Assembly (NCBI GenBank): GCA_031283835.1
Contig: JAITBA010000169.1
Location: 1-6,431 of the forward strand
Source: Oscillospiraceae bacterium
GTDB taxonomy: Bacteria; Bacillota; Clostridia; Oscillospirales; Acutalibacteraceae
Direction: 5' to 3'
DNA length: 6,431 bases
Shown: one piece after another, positions 1 to 4,245 of the stretch
Layout: every line of letters begins with the position of its first letter
Numbering within the stretch: the stretch's first letter is position 1
The notes under the pieces: generated by a model
Database searches by the model: none
What the model was told of the DNA's origin: nothing
Seen by the model: the letters and a program-made list of their open reading frames with translations, nothing else
Program-made: the position numbers and the translations under genes

Positions 1-2362
1 AAAGCATGACCTGGTCTGCGTCGGCACCGTTGAACTTCATTACAAAATAGAGATTGATGATGCAGGCAATGTCAAAAACGGAGCTGAGAGGGCCCATAAG
101 CATCATGAACCGACGGATGCCCTTGGTTCCCCACTTGCGCGGGTGGGTTAGGTAGGCGGCGTCAACATTGTCGAAGGGGATACCCAACTGCGAAAAATCG
201 CATAGCAGATTTTGCACGAGGATGTGCACGGGCAGCAGAGGCAGAAAAGGCAAAAAAATACTGGCCACCATAACAGAAATCATGTTGCCAAAGTTGCCGC
301 TGGCAGCCATTTTGATGTACTTCATGATGTTGCCGAAGGTGCGGCGGCCAGAAAGCACGCCTTTTTCGAGCACCATGAGGTCTTTTTCCATCAGAATCAA
401 GTCGGCGGTTTCTTTGGCAATGTCCACGCCGCTATCCACGCTGATGCCAACATCGGCCTGGCGCAGGGCAGGGGCGTCGTTGATGCCGTCGCCCATGTAG
501 CCCACGGTGTGCCCGGCAGCCTGAAAAGCGCTGACCAGCCGTTGCTTTTGGCTGGGCGAAAGTTTGGAGTACAAATCGCAACGCGGGATGGCGGCAGCCA
601 GTTCCTCGTCGGTCATGGTTTCGATGTCGCGCCCGGTGAGGGTGCGGCAGGTGTTGACGCCCACCTTGCTGCAAACTTTTACGGCCACGCCCTCGCTGTC
701 GCCTGTGAGCACCACAGTGCGCACGCCGTGGGCGCGCAGCGCGTCGATAGCAATCTTCGCGCTTTCCTTCGGCGGATCCAAAAACCCAACAAAGCCCAGC
801 AGCACCATGCCGCTTTCATCCGCTACGCCAAACGTGTCGATGCCCGCCACGTCATTTTTTTGCGCCACCGCAATCACGCGCAGACCGTCGTGGTTGTTTT
901 TTTCATACACCCCCATGGCCTCCGCGCGCAACGCCCCTTCGAGGGGGAGAATTTGCCCGTTGAACTCCGCGTATTTGCAGATGGACATGATTTCTTCCAC
1001 CGCGCCTTTGGTGATCAGCTGACGCTTGCCGTCGGTTTTTTCGAGCACCACGCTCATGCGGCGGCGCGAAAAATCGAAAGGGATTTCGTCCACACGGGTG
1101 AATTCCGCCAGTTGGGGTTCCATGCTGTTTTCTACGGCGCGGTTGATAATCGCCAGGTCAATCAGGTTTTTTAGGCCGGTTTGGAAGTAGCTGTTGCGGT
1201 AGGCGTGACGCAGGATGCGCATGTCGTCGTTGCCGCGCACATCCATATATTTTTCGAGCACGATTTTGTCTTCGGTGAGCGTGCCGGTTTTGTCGGTGCA
1301 AAGAATATCCATCTCGCCAAAGGTTTGGATTGCGCTGAGGGTTTTCACAATCACCTTGCGACGGCTCATAAACACCGCGCCGCGGGCCAGGGTGGAGGTC
1401 ATGATCATGGGCAGCATCTCGGGCGTGAGCCCCACGGCCATGGTGACGGCAAACAAGAGCGAGTCGATCCAGTTGTGCTTAACAAGGCCGTTGACCAGAA
1501 AAATGACCGGTACCATCACCATCATAAAGCGCAGCAGCAGCTTGCTGACGGAATCCACGCCCCGCTCAAAGCTGTTCTTGGCTTTGTCGCCGGTCAGGCT
1601 CTTGGCCATGGCGCCAAAATAAGTGTCGTTGCCGGTGGCCAGCACAATCGCCTCGGCGCTGCCGCTGACCATGTTGGAGCCCATAAAACCCAAATTAGAA
1701 AGATCGGTGAGGGAGTGGTTTTGTTCGCTCGTGCCGCGCAGCGCCGCAAATTTTTCCACCGGGGCAGATTCCCCCGTGAGGGCTGACTGGGCCACAAAGG
1801 CGTCTTTTGCGCTAAGAAAACGCACATCGCCGGGGATCATATCACCCGCCGAAAGCTTAAGGACATCGCCGGGCACCAGCTCGTCAATGGGCAGTTCCGT
1901 CAGTTGGCCGTCGCGGTACGCGTCCGCTTTGTTGCTGATCATATCGGACAGTTTTGCCGCCGCCGCGCTGGACCGCTCACCCTGCACAAAGGCCACTAGG
2001 CTCGAAATAAGCACCAGCGCCAGAATGATAATGCAAGTGCTGAAGTCTTTTTCGGGCGCAATAATCACATCGGTGAGGAAGGTGATGGCGGCGATGAGGA
2101 ACAGCACCAGGTTGAAGGGGTTGATAAGCGCCTGCGACAGGCGGTGCAGCACGCCGTTTTCGCTCCCTGTTTGAATGATGTTGGGGCCGAATTCCCCCAG
2201 TTTTTCTTCGGCGTCGTCAACCAAAAGGCCCCGCCGGTCACTTTCCAGCAGGGTGAACAGCTCTTCTTCCGCGCGCAGGGCATGCTGCCGCAGCAGCACC
2301 TCGCTTTCGGCTTGTTTTTGCGCGGTCTGCGCTTGTTTTTGTTTTTGTGTTTTGAGTTGCAT
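1..2362 (-). CDS. mgtA: Mg2+-importing P-type ATPase (P-type IIIB), 3' end cut by window edge
   Basis: This gene encodes an inner-membrane P-type ATPase of the MgtA/MgtB family, which takes up Mg2+ at the expense of ATP. I translated 787 residues from the ATG at 2362; the reading frame runs off the left edge. Family members are near 900 residues, so about 110 C-terminal residues (the last membrane helices) are missing. Visible motifs are the actuator TGES at 196-199, PEMLP at 314-318 in helix M4, the phosphorylation motif DKTGT with Asp357, KGA at 452-454 in the nucleotide-binding domain, and the hinge GDGINDAP at 624-631. GLTPEMLPM and the PFDNVD segment (about 729-734) are typical of MgtA rather than of Ca2+ or heavy-metal pumps. 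The N-terminal 30 residues are rich in Gln and Lys. The chosen start has an AAAGGA ribosome binding site about 9 nt upstream. It is transcribed leftward from the promoter at 2578-2606, through a structured leader. Metal specificity is inferred from family similarity. Confidence 0.96.
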   Translation of the reverse strand, partial: MQLKTQKQKQAQTAQKQAESEVLLRQHALRAEEELFTLLESDRRGLLVDDAEEKLGEFGPNIIQTGSENGVLHRLSQALINPFNLVLFLIAAITFLTDVIIAPEKDFSTCIIILALVLISSLVAFVQGERSSAAAAKLSDMISNKADAYRDGQLTELPIDELVPGDVLKLSAGDMIPGDVRFLSAKDAFVAQSALTGESAPVEKFAALRGTSEQNHSLTDLSNLGFMGSNMVSGSAEAIVLATGNDTYFGAMAKSLTGDKAKNSFERGVDSVSKLLLRFMMVMVPVIFLVNGLVKHNWIDSLLFAVTMAVGLTPEMLPMIMTSTLARGAVFMSRRKVIVKTLSAIQTFGEMDILCTDKTGTLTEDKIVLEKYMDVRGNDDMRILRHAYRNSYFQTGLKNLIDLAIINRAVENSMEPQLAEFTRVDEIPFDFSRRRMSVVLEKTDGKRQLITKGAVEEIMSICKYAEFNGQILPLEGALRAEAMGVYEKNNHDGLRVIAVAQKNDVAGIDTFGVADESGMVLLGFVGFLDPPKESAKIAIDALRAHGVRTVVLTGDSEGVAVKVCSKVGVNTCRTLTGRDIETMTDEELAAAIPRCDLYSKLSPSQKQRLVSAFQAAGHTVGYMGDGINDAPALRQADVGISVDSGVDIAKETADLILMEKDLMVLEKGVLSGRRTFGNIMKYIKMAASGNFGNMISVMVASIFLPFLPLLPVHILVQNLLCDFSQLGIPFDNVDAAYLTHPRKWGTKGIRRFMMLMGPLSSVFDIACIINLYFVMKFNGADADQVML

Positions 2363-2423
2363 TGGTTTCCATCCTTTCACGCATTGTTTTGGCGTAATGC
2401 GCGACAGAACGGCACAAAATTAC

Positions 2424-2525
2424 CTAGTTCGCAAAAAGTGGACAGCCCCCGCATAAAGGAGGTTTGTCCGCCTTGCCGGAACAGGCGATTGCACCGCGCC
2501 TGTCCCCATTACTCAGACCTGCCAT
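2424..2525 (-). CDS. possible 33-residue cysteine-containing leader peptide upstream of mgtA
   Basis: This is a short reading frame, beginning MAGLSNGDRR and ending CGGCPLFAN, that I do not recognise. The start was chosen because a near-perfect Shine-Dalgarno sequence, AAAGGAGGTG, lies just upstream of its ATG. Its TAG stop is 61 nt before the mgtA start. It has three cysteines (15, 25, 28), the last two in a CGGC arrangement, a Pro-Pro pair at 22-23 and no hydrophobic segment, so it is not an MgtR/MgtS-like membrane peptide. The Lys-Pro-Pro-Leu codons (21-24) are the same bases that can pair with its own ribosome binding site and that form part of the terminator-like hairpin. It could be a regulatory leader peptide by analogy with Salmonella mgtL, a small metal-binding protein, or a chance frame across an RNA element. 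The ribosome binding site favours translation; the dense RNA pairing argues for caution. Confidence 0.42.
   Translation of the reverse strand: MAGLSNGDRRGAIACSGKADKPPLCGGCPLFAN
2433..2469 (-). terminator. terminator-like attenuator hairpin in mgtA leader
   Basis: Read on the minus strand, GGACA (2469-2465) pairs with TGTCC (2444-2440). After a small AA/C internal loop, CCTCC (2462-2458) pairs with GGGGG (2450-2446, one G-U pair), leaving a 7-nt loop. AC and then TTTTT (2437-2433) follow. The T tract is short and offset by two bases, so termination may be partial. CCTCC is also the core of the 3' arm of P1, so the hairpin and P1 are mutually exclusive. This suggests that mgtA expression is controlled before its start codon. 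Confidence 0.5.
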
Positions 2526-2571
2526 GGAGTTGCCCACCTCCTTTTGTTGTGTCATCATAGCAAAACGATCT
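2433..2571 (-). promoter_or_regulatory. structured 5' leader of mgtA, candidate riboswitch or attenuator
   Basis: The RNA expected from the promoter at 2578-2606 has four nested elements. P1 pairs AAAGGAGGT (2544-2536) with ACCTCCTTT (2463-2455), 9 bp. Inside it, CTCCAT can pair with ATGGGG around a 14-nt loop. A hairpin pairs GGGACAGGCG (2506-2497) with CGCCTGTTCC (2487-2478), 10 bp including one G-U wobble, around a 9-nt loop. The wobble becomes an A-C mismatch on the other strand, which favours minus-strand RNA. Unpaired stretches contain GGGCAA and GGCAAG. The 3' arm of P1 overlaps a terminator-like hairpin, so the two cannot form together, as in a transcriptional riboswitch. Leaders of mgtA genes in Firmicutes often carry an M-box Mg2+ riboswitch. 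I do not see the M-box consensus here, nor recognisable yybP-ykoY or NiCo consensus. The ligand, if any, is unknown. Confidence 0.6.
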
Positions 2572-2577
2572 ATTATT

Positions 2578-2606
2578 ATTATATGCCGCAGCGGGCAAAA
2601 AGTCAA
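2578..2606 (-). promoter_or_regulatory. sigma-A/sigma-70 promoter of the mgtA transcript
   Basis: On the minus strand, TTGACT (2606-2601) is followed by a 17-bp spacer and a perfect TATAAT (2583-2578). Transcription should start near 2571, giving a leader of about 210 nt before the mgtA start at 2362. Near-consensus boxes at optimal spacing suggest a strong promoter, which would fit control by attenuation downstream rather than by activation. Confidence 0.85.
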
Positions 2607-2660
2607 GGGGAAAATTCTTTTTGGCGTGGCTGCGCGGCGGGCCGCACGATCTCCCGGAGG

Positions 2661-2692
2661 AACGCCTTTGCTTCGGCAAGGGCGTTTTTTTT
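2661..2692 (+). terminator. strong rho-independent terminator, no obvious upstream gene
   Basis: AACGCCTTTGC (2661-2671) pairs with GCAAGGGCGTT (2676-2686) over 11 bp with one G-U wobble, closed by a TTCG tetraloop and followed by an eight-T run (2685-2692). The minus-strand orientation lacks a T tract, so it acts only on rightward transcription. Everything to its left is on the opposite strand, so it either insulates the rightward operon from transcription antisense to mgtA or ends a short plus-strand RNA. Confidence 0.9.
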
Positions 2693-2916
2693 GAGCAAAG
2701 GCTTGGCGCCGCCGGCGAACTTCAACTCAAATTTCAGCACGCCTTAACACTTTCGCACTGCATCAATAAAGCAAAGCATCTGTTTTTTTCTGTGGGATGT
2801 GGCAGCGATTTGCGCCCGGCGGCTCTTGATGCGGACGAGATCTGCAAACAAAACGGCGTTATGGGCGCCGTCCGAAAATATCACAGAAATTTTTTTGAAT
2901 ATATGGGAAATAATCC
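2693..2916. other. intergenic stretch without a supported gene
   Basis: I see no reading frame here with a ribosome binding site and protein-like composition. The stretch holds an inverted repeat, ACGGCG (2853-2858) with CGCCGT (2866-2871) around a 7-nt loop, and an A/T-rich segment at about 2877-2914 just before the -35 box of the next promoter. The A/T-rich part could act as an UP element, and the inverted repeat as a regulator site; both are guesses. Confidence 0.5.
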
Positions 2917-2945
2917 TTGACAACCGCTAGATAGTGTGGTATCAT
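2917..2945 (+). promoter_or_regulatory. sigma-A/sigma-70 promoter of the signal peptidase / surface protein operon
   Basis: A perfect -35 box TTGACA (2917-2922), a 17-bp spacer and a -10 box TATCAT (2940-2945) sit downstream of an A/T-rich segment. Transcription should start near 2952, leaving about 375 nt of leader before the first gene at 3329. Confidence 0.85.
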
Positions 2946-2951
2946 GCTTCG

Positions 2952-3328
2952 ACTAAAATTAAAGGGGCTAAAGGTTTTCGGTTTAATTCGTAGCGCTTTA
3001 AAAGAATCTTTCGCAAATCGTTTGGGTTTGTGAAGCAGATAACGTACCCGCTATTTTGCTGGTGCGCTATGGTTTTGCTACGAAAAAAACACTAGGACAC
3101 GGGACTGCGCAAACAGATGCCGCACACGTTGGGGCAAAACGGACATCGGACAAACCCGGGAAACGCTTCTGCATACAGGCGGAAGTGCAGCGCCGATACG
3201 CCGCAAAGCTTCATCGAGACCCCAGAAGAGGGTCGGCGGTGGCAGTCATACCAAGAATGTCCGAAACGAACCGGTAGTCTCAAAAAAACCAAGGATGAAG
3301 AACAAGGCGTAAAAAGCAGGAAGTGAAA
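2952..3328 (+). promoter_or_regulatory. long structured 5' leader of the sipW operon
   Basis: No convincing gene lies between the promoter and the first start codon; frames here lack ribosome binding sites. Instead there are many complementary segments. TTCGTAGC (2987-2994) pairs perfectly with GCTACGAA (3077-3084), and an overlapping segment (2989-2996) can instead pair with 3064-3071 over 8 bp with one wobble, so these exclude each other. Nested inside is CTTTCGCAAA/TTTGTGAAG (3008-3017 with 3027-3035, one bulge). Further on, CGGACAT (3140-3146) pairs with ATGTCCG (3257-3263), enclosing CTGCAT/GTGCAG (3169-3174 with 3185-3190) and GACCC/GGGTC (3218-3222 with 3230-3234). GACTGC (3103-3108) complements GCAGTC (3242-3247). 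CAAACC and CGCAAAGC pieces recall the c-di-GMP-I aptamer, but its conserved 3' segment is absent, so I make no assignment. Confidence 0.55.
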
Positions 3329-4129
3329 ATGATGTGGGCTAAGTGTATCCGTAGGGAAGGTGTCTTTGGCGACACGGGGGGATTGGGCGGCATGGATATT
3401 CCATGTGATGAGCTGTTTGACGACACGGCTTTTGTTGACGAGCTGATTGGGATTGTTGAAAAGGCCCTGGAGGACAGGGGGATTCGGCAGGGCCGCGGCG
3501 CGTTTGAATCGCGGGGCGCGGCAAGGCGGGCGAAGCGCCGGAAAGCATGGAACATCATTTCCAACATATTGTTCTATGGCTTGCTGGCGGCCATTATCGC
3601 GGGCGCGTTCTTGCTCTCGCAGGGGGATAAAAAGCCGATTCTGGGCTACTCCTTCGCCAACGTGCTCACCTGGTCCATGGAGTCGGAAATCCCTCAGGGC
3701 TCGCTGGTGATCATCAAGACGGTTGACCCAAAAACCATCCAAATCGGCGACGATATCACCTACATGAAGGATACCGAAACCTCGGTAACGCACCGGGTGA
3801 TTGGCATTACGGAGGATCACCAGAATAGCGGCGAGCGCGGCTTCGAGACCCAGGGTGTGGACAACGATGCGCCCGATTTTGAGATTGTGCCCGCCTCCAA
3901 CGTCGCGGGCAAGGTGGTGTTCCACATGCCCATGCTGGGCAGCTGGCTGAACTGGCTGCGCGAAAACCTCCTCTGGTTTGCGGGTTTTGTGGTGGGTTTC
4001 GTTCTGCTGATCGTGCTGCTTAAGGGCGCGTTCGAAAAAAAGCCGGCGCAGGCAACGCCGCAAAAAGAGAGTGCCGGAAAGAAAAAACGCCGGAAAAGCG
4101 ACCGGAGAGAACACCGGAACGCCCGCTAG
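3329..4129 (+). CDS. sipW: SipW-type (ER-type) signal peptidase I
   Basis: This 266-residue membrane serine protease belongs to family S26 and removes signal peptides from exported proteins. The nucleophile is Ser116 in the TWSM segment. Where bacterial-type enzymes have Lys, this one has His155 in THRVI, and the acidic partner is Asp178 or Asp180 in the VDNDAPD stretch. This Ser/His/Asp arrangement marks the ER/SipW type. A first membrane segment lies at about 75-97 and a second at about 213-232, followed by a very basic tail (252-266). Residues 1-70 precede the first helix and are longer than I expect for SipW: acidic at 23-49, then Arg/Lys-rich at 50-72. The ATG at 3329 was chosen because AGGAA (3318-3322) lies at good spacing; GTG at 3323 in the same frame overlaps that site. 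The gene directly downstream has a SipW-dependent signal peptide and is its likely substrate. The exact catalytic Asp is not certain. Confidence 0.92.
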   Translation: MMWAKCIRREGVFGDTGGLGGMDIPCDELFDDTAFVDELIGIVEKALEDRGIRQGRGAFESRGAARRAKRRKAWNIISNILFYGLLAAIIAGAFLLSQGDKKPILGYSFANVLTWSMESEIPQGSLVIIKTVDPKTIQIGDDITYMKDTETSVTHRVIGITEDHQNSGERGFETQGVDNDAPDFEIVPASNVAGKVVFHMPMLGSWLNWLRENLLWFAGFVVGFVLLIVLLKGAFEKKPAQATPQKESAGKKKRRKSDRREHRNAR

Positions 4130-4144
4130 CACGAACCGCAAAAA

Positions 4145-4193
4145 CGCCGCAAACAACACCAAACGGGCATTTATAGCGTTGGTTTATCCGGCG
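4145..4193 (+). repeat. imperfect inverted repeat between sipW and the surface protein gene
   Basis: CGCCG (4145-4149) pairs with CGGCG (4189-4193), and inside it ACCAAAC pairs with GTTGGT through one bulged A. No T tract follows, so this is not an intrinsic terminator. In a co-transcribed pair it could mark an RNA processing or stability site that sets unequal expression of protease and substrate. It may also be chance. Confidence 0.3.
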
Positions 4194-4245
4194 ACCTATA
4201 CGGGAGCCGCGTAAATAAATCTAATAACAAAAGAAAGAGAGCATC

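Noticed and set aside
212..1174. Long plus-strand open frame (320 codons) and its continuation at 1181-1786
   Set aside because: It lies antisense to mgtA, is His/Ala/Val-rich in the manner of a mirror frame, and the minus-strand frame carries all P-type ATPase motifs.
2433..2571. M-box, yybP-ykoY or NiCo riboswitch in the mgtA leader
   Set aside because: The layout fits a riboswitch, but I could not find the conserved bases of these classes as I remember them; left unassigned pending a covariance search.
2621..2920. Possible 99-residue plus-strand gene
   Set aside because: It runs through the strong terminator at 2661-2692 and into the -35 box of the sipW promoter, and has no ribosome binding site.
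3140..3263. Canonical c-di-GMP-I riboswitch in the sipW leader
   Set aside because: Only CAAACC-like and GCAAAGC-like pieces are present; the conserved 3' GGTT-ACCGA-type receptor segment that should pair with AACC is missing.
3117..3326. Possible 69-residue basic protein just upstream of sipW, with its stop overlapping the sipW ribosome binding site region
   Set aside because: No ribosome binding site precedes its ATG, its composition is not protein-like, and the bases are better explained by paired RNA segments of the leader.
3092..4162. Long minus-strand open frame (356 codons) opposite sipW
   Set aside because: It is the mirror of the signal peptidase gene and leader, with low-complexity Phe/Leu/Arg composition and no ribosome binding site; the plus-strand frame has the S26 catalytic residues.
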